Source of the DNA: an uncultured Lachnospiraceae bacterium
GTDB taxonomy: Bacteria > Bacillota > Clostridia > Lachnospirales > Lachnospiraceae
Direction: 5' to 3'
DNA length: 64,000 nt
Assembly: GCA_900549665.1 (NCBI GenBank)
Contig: URPH01000004.1
Coordinates: 1 to 64,000, forward strand
This document shows, in pieces, positions 24,083 to 33,459 of this stretch; the first letter of the stretch is position 1, and every line of letters begins with the position of its first letter. A program made the translations under genes and the position numbers. Below the pieces are notes generated by a model. The model was not told the origin of the DNA and did not search any database. It saw only the letters and a program-made list of their open reading frames with translations.

Positions 24083-25963
24083 ATGCCTTTTTTACCCATG
24101 ACATTAGAGGAATGTCATCAACAAAATATAAATCAACCGGACTTTGTATATATCATCGGGGATGCCTATGTGGATCATCCGTCATTTGGCCATGCTATTA
24201 TATCCCGTGTTTTGGAATCATTTGGATATACGGTTGGGATTATTTCGCAGCCGGACTGGAAGGATCCGGACAGTATAACGATCCTGGGAACGCCACGTCT
24301 TGGCTTTATTATTTCAGCCGGCAATATGGATTCCATGGTCAATCATTATTTTGTCAGCAAAAAGCGCAGGTCGACAGATGCTTATACTCCCGGTGGCGCA
24401 CCCGGTAAAAGACCGGATCATGCAGCGGTTGTATATAGCAATCTTGTGAGGCAGCGTTTCAAGGATACCCCGATTATCCTTGGCGGAATCGAAGCGAGTC
24501 TGCGAAGGATGGCGCATTATGATTACTGGTCCGATTCCTTAAAAAGATCCATCCTTTTAGATAGTGGCGCTGACCTGATTTCATATGGAATGGGTGAAAA
24601 ATCCATTGTTGAAATAGCTGATGCCCTAAACAGTGGAATGGACGTCAGGGATATCACGTTTATCAGAGGTACGGTTTACAAGGCCAGAAGTATCGAGCAG
24701 GTCTGTGATGGTGTTGTGCTGCCGACCTATATGGATATGAAGGAGGACAAGCTTTTTTATGCCAAATCCTTTGCACTTCAGTATGAAAATACCGATCCAT
24801 ATGTCGGAAAGCCTCTGATCGAGGAATATGAGCATCAGGTTTATGTGATTCAGAATCCGCCGTCATTTCCGCTTAGCACTATGGAAATGGATGATGTATA
24901 CGCGCTTCCCTATATGCGCCGTGCGCATCCGTCCTATGATGCTCTTGGAGGAGTACCGGCCACAAAAGAGATACAGTTTTCCCTGATCAGCAACCGTGGC
25001 TGCTTTGGAGGCTGCAATTTCTGTGCACTGACGTTTCATCAGGGGCGTATTGTACAGGTGCGCAGCCATGAATCGATTATAGAAGAAGCAAAGCTTATGA
25101 CAGAGGATCCGGATTTTAAGGGATATATCCATGATGTTGGCGGACCGACTGCCAATTTCCGCGCTCCGTCATGTCAGAAACAGTTAAAATACGGCGTCTG
25201 CAAAAATAAACAGTGTCTGTTTCCAAAGCCCTGTGAAAATCTGATCGCCGATCAGAGCGACTATGTTGTGCTTCTTCGAAAGCTGCGAAAGCTCCCACGG
25301 GTCAGAAAAGTATTTATCCGTTCCGGTATCCGGTTTGATTATCTGTTAGCTGATTCGGATGATACATTTTTTCATGAGCTTTTGGATTACCATGTCAGCG
25401 GCCAGTTAAAGGTGGCTCCCGAGCATATCTGTGACGCGGTGTTAAAACGGATGGGCAAGCCGGAAAACGCTGTTTATGAGCGCTTTATGAAAAAATACGA
25501 GGATTACAACAGAAAGATTGGCAAAAAACAGTATCTGGTGCCGTATCTGATGTCCTCCCATCCGGGTTCCACGCTCAAGGAGGCGGTAGCGCTTGCCGAG
25601 TACATCCGGGATCTTGGCTATATGCCACAGCAGGTACAGGATTTTTATCCGACGCCGTCTACCATGTCCACGGTCATGTATTATACCGGTGTGGATCCAA
25701 GGGATATGAAGCCTGTATATGTGGTCAAAAATCCGCATGAAAAAGCATTGCAGAGGGCGCTGATCCAATATAAAAATCCGGAGAATTATGAACTGGTAAA
25801 AGAGGCACTTGTAAAAGCACACAGAGAAGATCTGATCGGTTTTGGAAAGGAATGTCTGATACCGCCCAGAAAAATACAAAAAAAGCCACAGGCAGCGTCT
25901 GGTAAGAAGGGCATAAAAAACGACAACAGGAGAAGACGAAATGAAAAAAATAAAAAAAGGTGA
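24083..25963 (+). CDS. YgiQ-family radical SAM protein
   Basis: Radical SAM enzyme of the YgiQ family, reaction unknown. The 626-residue protein has the N-terminal B12-binding-like UPF0313 region (VYIIGDAYVDHPSFGHAI), the [4Fe-4S] cluster motif CFGGCNFCALTFHQGR near residue 310, and a tail rich in lysine and arginine. A cysteine-rich insertion, CKNKQCLFPKPC, follows the cluster region. AGAGAACGG precedes the ATG. The stop region overlaps the next gene by 23 nt. Confidence 0.93.
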   Translation: MPFLPMTLEECHQQNINQPDFVYIIGDAYVDHPSFGHAIISRVLESFGYTVGIISQPDWKDPDSITILGTPRLGFIISAGNMDSMVNHYFVSKKRRSTDAYTPGGAPGKRPDHAAVVYSNLVRQRFKDTPIILGGIEASLRRMAHYDYWSDSLKRSILLDSGADLISYGMGEKSIVEIADALNSGMDVRDITFIRGTVYKARSIEQVCDGVVLPTYMDMKEDKLFYAKSFALQYENTDPYVGKPLIEEYEHQVYVIQNPPSFPLSTMEMDDVYALPYMRRAHPSYDALGGVPATKEIQFSLISNRGCFGGCNFCALTFHQGRIVQVRSHESIIEEAKLMTEDPDFKGYIHDVGGPTANFRAPSCQKQLKYGVCKNKQCLFPKPCENLIADQSDYVVLLRKLRKLPRVRKVFIRSGIRFDYLLADSDDTFFHELLDYHVSGQLKVAPEHICDAVLKRMGKPENAVYERFMKKYEDYNRKIGKKQYLVPYLMSSHPGSTLKEAVALAEYIRDLGYMPQQVQDFYPTPSTMSTVMYYTGVDPRDMKPVYVVKNPHEKALQRALIQYKNPENYELVKEALVKAHREDLIGFGKECLIPPRKIQKKPQAASGKKGIKNDNRRRRNEKNKKR

Positions 25964-26504
25964 GTTTGCCTATTACAACCACAAAAGAAAAACAATGATC
26001 ATTCTGACAATCTTATACTTTGCAATATCCATCGCACTTTATGTGACCGGCTATGCGACGACCGGAAGCAATAAAAATCTCTTGACGATCGTTGCTGTTC
26101 TGGGGATGCTGCCGGCAAGTAAAAGCGCCGTGGAAATGATCATGTATATCCGGTATCACGGCTGTAGCGAGGAGCAATATGATCTTTTACATGAGGCTGC
26201 AGACCCGTTTGTACATGCATACGGTCTTGTCATGACGACCTACAAAAAGAATTTTGAGGTGGCATCCTGTATTGTCAAAAACGGATATGTGTATGCTTAC
26301 CTTACCAACCACCATGATTCCGTTGATGAGCTGCAAAAGCATATGAGTGACATGATCCGCCAGAACGGACTTAAGGGAACTGCCGGAGTTTTTGTCAAAA
26401 CAGAGGATTACTGTAACCGTTTACAGGAAATACAGAAAAAAGAAGATGAGGATCAGGCAAATGATAAGGCTCTGTTAGAGCTGATGCTTCAGTTGTCATT
26501 ATAA
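25941..26504 (+). CDS. Two-helix membrane protein, conserved hypothetical
   Basis: I do not recognise a family. The 187-residue protein has a basic N-terminus, two membrane helices (TMIILTILYFAISIALYVTG and LLTIVAVLGMLPASKSAVEM) and a cytoplasmic C-terminal domain of ~110 residues rich in charged helices. AGGAGAAG precedes the ATG, which lies within the end of the YgiQ gene. It ends 3 nt before the RluA-family gene, so the four genes 24083-28068 look co-transcribed. Function unknown. Confidence 0.75.
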   Translation: MKKIKKGEFAYYNHKRKTMIILTILYFAISIALYVTGYATTGSNKNLLTIVAVLGMLPASKSAVEMIMYIRYHGCSEEQYDLLHEAADPFVHAYGLVMTTYKKNFEVASCIVKNGYVYAYLTNHHDSVDELQKHMSDMIRQNGLKGTAGVFVKTEDYCNRLQEIQKKEDEDQANDKALLELMLQLSL

Positions 26505-26507
26505 AAC

Positions 26508-27542
26508 ATGAAAGAATTTGTGATCAAATCCAATGAATCCGGGCAGCGTCTGGACAAATTTCTTGGCAAGGTCTTATCGGAAGCCTCCATGGGCTTTATT
26601 TATAAGATGCTACGCAAAAAAAACTTTACGCTCAATGATAAAAAGGCTGACGGAAAGGAAATCCTTGCGCAGGGAGATTGTGTAAAGCTGTTTTTATCGG
26701 ATGAAACATTTGGAAAGTTCAGTAAAATAGATATGATAAAGGATCAGGCTGATAAAAGTTATCCAAGGGTAACTAAAGAGGATCTGGAGAAGCTGTCGTT
26801 AGCAATCGTTTATGAGGATCCGGATATCCTGATTTTCAATAAGCCGGCCGGTATGCTTTCCCAGAAATCCGAAAAAGATGATATATCGGTCAATGAATAT
26901 CTGATCGGTTATATGCTTACCACGCGGCAGATCACAAGGGAGGAGCTTGCAACCTTTAAGCCATCGATCGCCAATCGTTTAGACCGCAATACAACCGGTG
27001 CGATTTTGTGTGGGAAATCTCTGACCGGACTGCAGTTTCTTGCTGAAGCGTTAAAGCATAGAACCATGCACAAATATTACCGGACGATCGTATGTGGAAA
27101 AATCGATCATCCGATGCTGTTGGACGGCTCCTTATCAAAGGATGAAAAAAAGAATCAGGTCAGGATAAGCCGTCAGACAGATACCGGGAAAAATACGATT
27201 CAGACCAAAATTGAACCGCTGCAGGTTTTTCATTATAAAAATTCTGAATATACAGAAATACAGGTGGAGCTGATCACCGGAAAGACTCATCAGATACGAG
27301 CACACCTTTCAAGCATCGGACATCCGCTTTTGGGGGATACCAAATATATGCGGGACGGTTTGGATAATCGTTTCCGGGGACTTCGACACCAGCTGCTTCA
27401 TTCTTACAGGATGTGTTTTGAAGAAAGCAGACCTGATTCAAATGAAAAATTTGCTTATCTGGGAGGAAAGACTTTTTATGCAAAGCTTCCGGATGGATAT
27501 CAGAAAATATTGAGGATAATGCAAAATGGGAACATGGAATAG
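26508..27542 (+). CDS. RluA-family rRNA pseudouridine synthase
   Basis: A 344-residue pseudouridine synthase with an N-terminal S4 domain (SGQRLDKFLGKVLSEASMGF) and the catalytic core NRLDRNTTGAILCGKS, where the Asp in RLD is the nucleophile; GKTHQIRAHLSSIGHPLLGD follows. The variant RLDRNTTG and the S4 domain fit the RluC/RluD branch. Target uridines in 23S rRNA cannot be named. Overlaps recU by 17 nt. A second RluD-type gene is at 48905-49822. Confidence 0.92.
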   Translation: MKEFVIKSNESGQRLDKFLGKVLSEASMGFIYKMLRKKNFTLNDKKADGKEILAQGDCVKLFLSDETFGKFSKIDMIKDQADKSYPRVTKEDLEKLSLAIVYEDPDILIFNKPAGMLSQKSEKDDISVNEYLIGYMLTTRQITREELATFKPSIANRLDRNTTGAILCGKSLTGLQFLAEALKHRTMHKYYRTIVCGKIDHPMLLDGSLSKDEKKNQVRISRQTDTGKNTIQTKIEPLQVFHYKNSEYTEIQVELITGKTHQIRAHLSSIGHPLLGDTKYMRDGLDNRFRGLRHQLLHSYRMCFEESRPDSNEKFAYLGGKTFYAKLPDGYQKILRIMQNGNME

Positions 27543-28068
27543 CAGGGGACTTCGCGGCTCGGCTTTGGAAGAAATGATCAACCGTACAAATGAAAAATAC
27601 CGGGAAAGCGGACTGGCATTGATCCAGAAAGTACCCACACCGATCACACCGATCAAAATTGACCGGCAGTCCAGACATATTACACTGGCGTATTTTGATC
27701 AGAAATCCACGGTTGACTATATTGGAGCGGTCCAGGGCATTCCGATCTGTTTTGATGCCAAGGAATGTGCGGTGGATACCTTTGTTTTGCAAAATATACA
27801 TCCGCATCAGGTTGCCTTTATGGAGGATTTTGAAAAGCAGGATGGCATTGCTTTTTTTCTGATCCATTTTACACACAGGGATGTTTTATATTATCTGCCG
27901 TTCAGGCATCTGCAGAAATTCTGGCAGAGAGCGCAGAATGGAGGCCGGAAAAGCTTCCGCTTTGATGAACTGGATTTATCCTATACAATTTCATCAAGGG
28001 CAGGTCTTTTAGTACCTTATCTGGATGTAGTACAGAAAGATCTCAATGACCGGGACGATGGACATTAG
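27526..28068 (+). CDS. recU: Holliday junction resolvase RecU
   Basis: Structure-specific nuclease that cuts Holliday junctions in Firmicutes, taking the place of RuvC. The 180-residue protein begins MGTWNSRGLRGSALEEMINR (the family's N-terminal RG motif) and has the nuclease residues in QKSTVDYIGAVQGIPICFDAKE and the following helix, and FFLIHFTHRDVLYYLP later. It starts within the pseudouridine synthase gene. In Bacillus recU is next to ponA; here it is not. Confidence 0.93.
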   Translation: MGTWNSRGLRGSALEEMINRTNEKYRESGLALIQKVPTPITPIKIDRQSRHITLAYFDQKSTVDYIGAVQGIPICFDAKECAVDTFVLQNIHPHQVAFMEDFEKQDGIAFFLIHFTHRDVLYYLPFRHLQKFWQRAQNGGRKSFRFDELDLSYTISSRAGLLVPYLDVVQKDLNDRDDGH

Positions 28069-28097
28069 GATGTTTTTTAGGCTGCCTGATAAATAGA

Positions 28098-28126
28098 TTG
28101 ACAAATAAATAAAAATTCAGTATACT
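28098..28126 (+). promoter_or_regulatory. Promoter of the his genes
   Basis: Perfect TTGACA (28098-28103), 17 bases, TATACT (28121-28126). The transcript would start near 28133, giving a 68-nt leader before hisZ. Confidence 0.85.
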
Positions 28127-28136
28127 TAAAAACGCA

Positions 28137-28158
28137 TTAGCGTGTTAGCGAATTAGCA
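28137..28158 (+). promoter_or_regulatory. Three TTAGC repeats at the his transcription start
   Basis: TTAGCG (28137), TTAGCG (28145) and TTAGCA (28153) occur with an 8-base period immediately downstream of the -10. They could be an operator. No T-box is present. Confidence 0.4.
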
Positions 28159-28200
28159 CTTTAATTCATAAAAGTAAACACAGGAAGGATTTATAAAATC

Positions 28201-29412
28201 ATGAAAAAAGTTGTACATACCCCGGAGGGTGTCAGAGATATATATGGCAACGAATGTCAGAGAAAGCATTATCTGCAAAACCGGATACATGACAATTTCC
28301 GATGCTTCGGCTATCAGGATATTGAGACACCGACGTTTGAGTTTTTTGATGTTTTTGGCAAGGAGACCGGTACAACGACCAGCAGGGAATTGTACAAGTT
28401 TTTTGATAAAGAAGGCAATACGCTGGTTTTAAGACCTGATTTTACGCCTTCAATCGGCCGCTGTGCTGCCAAATATTTTATGGAAGAATCCATGCCGGTA
28501 CGTCTGACCTATCTTGGAAATACATATACCAATACTTCTAATCTTCAGGGTAAATTAAAAGAGACAACCCAGATGGGCGTGGAGCTTATCGGGGATGCAT
28601 CTGTCATGGCTGATGCAGAGATGATCCATCTGGCGGTTTCATCCTTAAAGGCTGCCGGATTATCCGATTTCCAGATCAGTATCGGCGAGATTGATTTCTT
28701 TAAGGGAATCTGCAAAGAGCTTCAGTTGGACGAAGAGACAGAAATGGATTTGAGGGAAAATATATCCAATAAAAATTATTTTGGTGCAGAGGAATTATTG
28801 ACTGGCAAAAATCTTTCCAAAAATCAGATAGATACTATTTTAAAGATCACTGAGCTGTTTGGCTCCTATGAGATTCTGCAGGAAGCCAGGGAGCTTGTCA
28901 ACAACGAGCAGAGCCAAAGCTCTATAGACCGTCTGATGCAGTTATATGAACTGTTAAAGGTATATGAGGATGAAAAATATATTTCCTTTGACCTGGGATT
29001 GGTCAGCAAGTATCATTATTATACCGGTATTATTTTTAAGGGCTATACCTATGGAACCGGTGATGCGATCGTGACAGGCGGACGTTATGATTCTCTGTTG
29101 TCTTATTTTGGCAAAAATTCTGCATCCATTGGGTTCGTGATCAATGTGGACGGTCTGATGCAGGCAATGGCATCCAGAAAGCTGTTTCCGGATGTTTCGC
29201 ATAAGCTGACTCTTGTTGTATATGAAGCAGGTTGTGAGTATGATGCCATCCGTTATGCCAAGGAGCTTCGATCCTTAAAGAAAAACTGCGAGCTGCATCT
29301 TTTAAGCGAAGAGCATGACGAAGCATTTTATCTTGCATATGCAAAGCAGCAGTCGCAGACAAGCATTGTGAAATTATCATCAAAGGGAATGAAAGAGCTG
29401 TACAAGGCCTAG
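28201..29412 (+). CDS. hisZ: ATP phosphoribosyltransferase regulatory subunit HisZ
   Basis: HisRS-like regulatory subunit required by short HisG for the first step of histidine synthesis. The 403-residue protein resembles class II tRNA synthetase catalytic cores: TPEGVRDIYGNECQRK, LRPDFTPSIGRCAAKY, and SFDLGLVSKYHYYTGIIFKGY near 265-285, but without an anticodon-binding domain, as in HisZ. AGGAAGG lies upstream of the ATG. The presence of a 215-residue HisG directly after confirms HisZ rather than HisS. Confidence 0.95.
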   Translation: MKKVVHTPEGVRDIYGNECQRKHYLQNRIHDNFRCFGYQDIETPTFEFFDVFGKETGTTTSRELYKFFDKEGNTLVLRPDFTPSIGRCAAKYFMEESMPVRLTYLGNTYTNTSNLQGKLKETTQMGVELIGDASVMADAEMIHLAVSSLKAAGLSDFQISIGEIDFFKGICKELQLDEETEMDLRENISNKNYFGAEELLTGKNLSKNQIDTILKITELFGSYEILQEARELVNNEQSQSSIDRLMQLYELLKVYEDEKYISFDLGLVSKYHYYTGIIFKGYTYGTGDAIVTGGRYDSLLSYFGKNSASIGFVINVDGLMQAMASRKLFPDVSHKLTLVVYEAGCEYDAIRYAKELRSLKKNCELHLLSEEHDEAFYLAYAKQQSQTSIVKLSSKGMKELYKA

Positions 29413-29421
29413 GAGAATATT

Positions 29422-30069
29422 ATGAGTGAAGATATGAGATACATAACATTTGCCCTCGGAAAGGGCCGTCTTGCCAACAAGACACTGGATTTACTGGAAA
29501 AGATCGGTATTTACTGTGAAGAAATGAAGGATAAAGATACCCGTAAGCTGATCTTTGTCAATGAAGAATTAAAATTAAAGTTTTTCCTTGCCAAGGGACC
29601 GGATGTTCCGACCTATGTAGAATATGGCGCTGCCGATATCGGTGTTGTCGGAAAGGATACTTTATTAGAGGAAGGCAGACGGGCTTATGAGGTGCTGGAT
29701 TTAGGCTTTGGTAAATGCCGGATGTGCGTCTGCGGACCGGAGAGCGCGAGAGAACTGCTGCAGCACCATGAGATGATCCGTGTGGCAAGCAAATACCCTA
29801 AGATCGCCAAGGATTATTTTTACAATAAAAAGCACCAGACGGTTGACATCATCAAATTAAACGGCTCGGTAGAGCTTGGACCGATCGTCGGACTTTCCGA
29901 TGTCATTGTGGATATTGTGGAGACCGGTTCGACCCTAAAGGAAAACGGACTGGTGGTACTTGAGGAAATCTGTCCTTTATCTGCCCGCATGATCGTCAAT
30001 CAGGTGAGCATGAAGATGGAATCGGAAAGGATCAAGGATATTATCCACCGTTTGAGAGAACAGTTATAA
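29422..30069 (+). CDS. hisG: ATP phosphoribosyltransferase catalytic subunit HisG (short form)
   Basis: Condenses ATP and PRPP to start histidine synthesis. The 215-residue product is the short form that lacks the regulatory C-terminal domain and needs HisZ. Motifs: ALGKGRLANKTLDLLEKIGI, AKGPDVPTYVEYGAADIGVVGKD, and the PRPP loop DVIVDIVETGSTLKENGL. TAGGAGAAT precedes the ATG. 9 nt separate it from hisZ. Confidence 0.96.
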   Translation: MSEDMRYITFALGKGRLANKTLDLLEKIGIYCEEMKDKDTRKLIFVNEELKLKFFLAKGPDVPTYVEYGAADIGVVGKDTLLEEGRRAYEVLDLGFGKCRMCVCGPESARELLQHHEMIRVASKYPKIAKDYFYNKKHQTVDIIKLNGSVELGPIVGLSDVIVDIVETGSTLKENGLVVLEEICPLSARMIVNQVSMKMESERIKDIIHRLREQL

Positions 30070-30113
30070 TCAATTAATGTTACTATATTTATGGAAGATG
30101 AAGGGGTAAATTT

Positions 30114-30704
30114 ATGAAACGAACAGCTTCAATTAACCGTACAACGAAGGAAACTGATATCGCTTTAACCTTGGATCTGGATGGAAGCGGCTCCTATCAG
30201 ATTGAGACCGGCATCGGCTTTTTTGACCATATGTTATCCGGCTTTGCCAAGCATGGATATTTTGATCTTCAGTTAAAGGCAACCGGGGATTTATATGTTG
30301 ACGGACACCACACCGTAGAGGACTGCGGCATTGTTCTTGGCAATGCGATCGCCAAAGCAGTCGGAGACAAAAAGGGAATTAACAGGTACGGTTATTTTGT
30401 ACTTCCCATGGATGAAGCACTGATCGTGTGCGCAGTAGATTTGTGCGGCAGACCGTATTATTCCTCTGATGTGGTATTTCAGTGTGAAAAAATAGGAGAT
30501 ATGGATACACAGCTTGTAAAAGAGTTTTTCTATTCTGTTTCTTATGCGGCCGGTATGAACTTACACTTCAAAATGTTAGTCGGTGCTAACGATCATCACA
30601 TTTGTGAAGCTATGTTTAAGGCATTCGGCAAGGCTCTGGATATGGCTGTATCCTATGAACCGCGCTGCAAGGATGTGCCGAGTACAAAAGGAGCTTTGGA
30701 GTGA
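30114..30704 (+). CDS. hisB: Imidazoleglycerol-phosphate dehydratase HisB
   Basis: Dehydrates imidazoleglycerol phosphate to imidazoleacetol phosphate. The 196-residue monofunctional form carries the metal-ligand motifs FFDHMLSGFAKHGYFDL, DGHHTVEDCGIVLG and, near the end, NDHHICEAMFKAFGKAL. GATGAAGGGG precedes the ATG. Its stop overlaps the start of hisI. Confidence 0.96.
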   Translation: MKRTASINRTTKETDIALTLDLDGSGSYQIETGIGFFDHMLSGFAKHGYFDLQLKATGDLYVDGHHTVEDCGIVLGNAIAKAVGDKKGINRYGYFVLPMDEALIVCAVDLCGRPYYSSDVVFQCEKIGDMDTQLVKEFFYSVSYAAGMNLHFKMLVGANDHHICEAMFKAFGKALDMAVSYEPRCKDVPSTKGALE

Positions 30705-31117
30705 TGGATATGAGTGAAAACAATGCTAAGATGATGCCGGCATCCGCAGAAGGGATCGGGGCATTCAAGCCGATTTTATCTTTTGGTGAATTGAAAAAGG
30801 GTGCAGACGGACTTGTCTGTGTGGTTGTACAGGATGGCGATACCGATGAAGTACTGATGGTAGCCTATATGAATGAAGAAGCCTACAATATGACCTGCGA
30901 GACCGGCAGGATGACTTATTACAGCCGCAGCCGGAATGAGCTGTGGATCAAGGGAATGACAAGCGGGCATTTCCAGTATATTAAGAGTATTATGATCGAT
31001 TGTGACAATGATACGATCTTAGCTAAAGTCAAACAGGTAGGAGCAGCCTGCCATACCGGCAATCATTCCTGCTTTTACCGAAGCCTTGTTGCAGGCAATG
31101 ACCAAAATCCTGTATAA
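30701..31117 (+). CDS. hisI: Phosphoribosyl-AMP cyclohydrolase HisI
   Basis: Opens the purine ring of PR-AMP. The 138-residue product is the cyclohydrolase only; the HisE pyrophosphohydrolase domain is absent. Motifs: VLMVAYMNEEAYNMT, TYYSRSRNELWIKG, the Mg/Zn ligands in IDCDNDTILAKV and GAACHTGNHSCFYR. Start is GTG 30701 or ATG 30704, both served by AAGGAG at about 30688. The other his genes (D, C, H, A, F, E) are not in this cluster. Confidence 0.95.
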   Translation: MMDMSENNAKMMPASAEGIGAFKPILSFGELKKGADGLVCVVVQDGDTDEVLMVAYMNEEAYNMTCETGRMTYYSRSRNELWIKGMTSGHFQYIKSIMIDCDNDTILAKVKQVGAACHTGNHSCFYRSLVAGNDQNPV

Positions 31118-31181
31118 GCCTACATATTTTCAGCCTGTCTGAATATGATTATAACAATTAATCATTCATTCAGGAGTTTTG

Positions 31182-31589
31182 ATGTCTATGTATGAGACTA
31201 AAAAAGCAGATGCCCCGGACGGGCGTATGGAAAAAATACTGAGGCTTAAGGAGTTTGAAAAAAACAATCATATACACATGAATTCCATTTCCGATATCAT
31301 GGGATATGAAAGAAGCCGTGATAGTGTATATGATACGGATGGACAGATCAATACAGACATATCAAAGAATCAGACGAAAGAAGGCTTTTTATGCCTGAAA
31401 TTCCGTCTGATTTTTTGTGTAGGTGTGCTGCTTTTATTTATTGCGGACCGTTATGTTGTAAAACAGATTCCGGTTAGTGTATATCAGTCTTTTGATAAAG
31501 CCGTACAGACGGATTATTCCGTCTCTGTAATTGATTTTATGGAAAAATTACCGTATACTTTAAGTTATGAGAAAACTAGCATTAAATGA
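31182..31589 (+). CDS. Single-pass membrane protein, unassigned
   Basis: A 135-residue product with a charged ~75-residue cytoplasmic part, one membrane helix (FRLIFCVGVLLLFIADRYVV) and a ~35-residue extracellular tail (YQSFDKAVQTDYSVSVIDFM). ATG 31182 follows AGGAG by 5 nt. No family recognised. A terminator-like hairpin lies inside the gene at 31368-31416. It overlaps the radical SAM gene by 23 nt. The sequence looks poorly conserved compared with its neighbours, so it could be lineage-specific. Confidence 0.65.
   Translation: MSMYETKKADAPDGRMEKILRLKEFEKNNHIHMNSISDIMGYERSRDSVYDTDGQINTDISKNQTKEGFLCLKFRLIFCVGVLLLFIADRYVVKQIPVSVYQSFDKAVQTDYSVSVIDFMEKLPYTLSYEKTSIK
31368..31416 (+). terminator. 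Terminator-like hairpin inside a coding region
   Basis: AATCAGACG (31368-31376) pairs with CGTCTGATT (31404-31412), with inner AGGC/GCCT pairing, followed by TTTTG. It has the form of an intrinsic terminator but lies within the membrane-protein gene, about 250 nt after hisI. Could attenuate read-through from the his genes. Confidence 0.5.
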
Positions 31590-33435
31590 TGAAATATTAT
31601 TAACAATCGACAAGCCGGCACGTTACATCGGTGGCGAGGTCAACTCCGTTATGAAGGAGAACAAAGAAGAGTTGATCCGTTTTGCAATGTGTTTTCCGGA
31701 TGTTTATGAAATCGGTATGTCACATCTTGGCATACAGATATTATATGATCTGTTAAATTCCTACAAGGATGTCTGGTGTGAGCGTGTATACTCTCCGTGG
31801 ACGGATTTAGATGCCATTATGCGAAAGGAACAGATTCCGTTATTTGCCCTGGAAAGCCAGGATCCGGTCTGTGATTTTGATTTCCTTGGTATCACACTTC
31901 AGTATGAGATGTGCTATACCAATGTTTTGCAGGTTCTGGATCTGTCTGGTATTCCCATCTATGCAAAGGACCGGAATAGTGAACATCCTATCGTCATTGG
32001 CGGAGGGCCCTGTGCCTACAATCCCGAGCCGATCGCAGATTTCTTTGATTTATTTTATATTGGTGAAGGAGAAACCCAGTATCGGGCTTTGATCGATCTA
32101 TACAAGGAATGTAAAAGCAATCATGAAGACCGGATGGAGTTTCTGCACAAGGCAGCTAAGCTTCCCGGCATATATTGCCCCCTGTTTTATGAGGTGACAT
32201 ATCATGCGGATGGTACGATACAGTCCTTTGAGCCTGTATATGATAATATCCCAAGGAATATCATGAAAGAGATTGTCCGGGATGTCAATGATGTTTCCTA
32301 TCCGAAAAAGCCTGTGGTGCCCTTTATTAAGGTGACGCAGGATCGTGTGGTGCTGGAGATCCAGAGAGGCTGTATCCGAGGGTGCAGATTTTGTCAGGCG
32401 GGACAGCTCTATCGTCCTGTGCGCGAGCGCTCGATTGATTATCTCAAGGAATATGCCGTTGATATGATCGACAATACCGGACATGAGGAGATCTCATTGA
32501 GCTCATTAAGCTCCAGTGACTACTCCATGCTTCCGGAGTTTATGGATTTTCTGATCGAAGAATGCAAGGACAGACATGTCAATATCTCCCTTCCGTCGCT
32601 TCGCATCGATGCCTTTTCTCTGGATGTTATGAGCAAGGTGCAGGATGTCAAAAAGAGCAGCCTTACCTTTGCTCCCGAAGCCGGAACGCAGCGTATGCGC
32701 AATGTGATCAATAAGGGGTTGACCGAAGAAGTCATTTTAAACGGATCAAGACTTGCCTTTGAAGGCGGATGGAATAAGGTCAAGCTTTATTTTATGCTGG
32801 GACTGCCTACGGAAACACTTCAGGATGTCAGAGGAATTGCCGAGCTTGCCAATGAAGTTGCAAGAGTGTATTATGAGACGGTTCCCAAGGAGAAGCGCAA
32901 CGGACGCGTTCAGATCACGATCAGTACTTCGTTTTTTATTCCCAAGCCCTTTACCCCCTTCCAGTGGGCTTCTATGGGTACGGAGGAGGAGTTTTTGGAC
33001 AAGGCGCATACGGTAAAGGAAACCGTTGTTTCACAGCTCAATCAAAAGAGTATCCGTTATATATACCATGAAGCTGATGTTTCCGTCTTAGAGGGTGTTT
33101 TTGCCAGAGGTGACAGAAAGATCTGTGATGTGATCTATAAGGCTTATCAAAAAGGCTGTATCTTTGATGCCTGGAATGAATATTTCAAAAAGGAGCTTTG
33201 GCTGGAAGCCTTTGAAGAATGTGGTGTCCCGGTAGATTTCTATACTACAAGAGAGCGTGAAGATGATGAAATCTTTCCGTGGGATTTTATCAGTTGTGGC
33301 GTAAACCGGGAATTTCTGCTGCGTGAGTGGCACAATGCCAAAAAAGAGTCCGTGACACCCAACTGCAAAATGCAGTGTCAGGGCTGCGGTGCGGCAAGAT
33401 TCCAGACGGGCATCTGCTTTGAACCGCGCGACTGA
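31567..33435 (+). CDS. TIGR03960-family radical SAM protein with B12-binding-like domain
   Basis: A 622-residue radical SAM protein. The N-terminal ~200 residues form the B12-binding-like domain (PARYIGGEVNSVMKE, SHLGIQILYDLLN, PIVIGGGPCAYNPEPIADFF). The cluster motif is CIRGCRFCQAGQLYRPVRER near residue 268. The C-terminus has CQGCGAARFQTGIC. It is followed by its usual partner TIGR03936. Reaction unknown; fixed neighbourhood with rng, rplU and obgE suggests a translation or RNA role. No clear ribosome site; the start lies within the upstream gene. Confidence 0.93.
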   Translation: MRKLALNDEILLTIDKPARYIGGEVNSVMKENKEELIRFAMCFPDVYEIGMSHLGIQILYDLLNSYKDVWCERVYSPWTDLDAIMRKEQIPLFALESQDPVCDFDFLGITLQYEMCYTNVLQVLDLSGIPIYAKDRNSEHPIVIGGGPCAYNPEPIADFFDLFYIGEGETQYRALIDLYKECKSNHEDRMEFLHKAAKLPGIYCPLFYEVTYHADGTIQSFEPVYDNIPRNIMKEIVRDVNDVSYPKKPVVPFIKVTQDRVVLEIQRGCIRGCRFCQAGQLYRPVRERSIDYLKEYAVDMIDNTGHEEISLSSLSSSDYSMLPEFMDFLIEECKDRHVNISLPSLRIDAFSLDVMSKVQDVKKSSLTFAPEAGTQRMRNVINKGLTEEVILNGSRLAFEGGWNKVKLYFMLGLPTETLQDVRGIAELANEVARVYYETVPKEKRNGRVQITISTSFFIPKPFTPFQWASMGTEEEFLDKAHTVKETVVSQLNQKSIRYIYHEADVSVLEGVFARGDRKICDVIYKAYQKGCIFDAWNEYFKKELWLEAFEECGVPVDFYTTREREDDEIFPWDFISCGVNREFLLREWHNAKKESVTPNCKMQCQGCGAARFQTGICFEPRD

Positions 33436-33459
33436 TTATGTGATTTATGAAGTAGAAAA

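Noticed and set aside
28127..28200. T-box or leader-peptide control of the his genes
   Set aside because: The leader is only ~68 nt, with no T-box core sequence, no terminator stem and no histidine-rich short frame.
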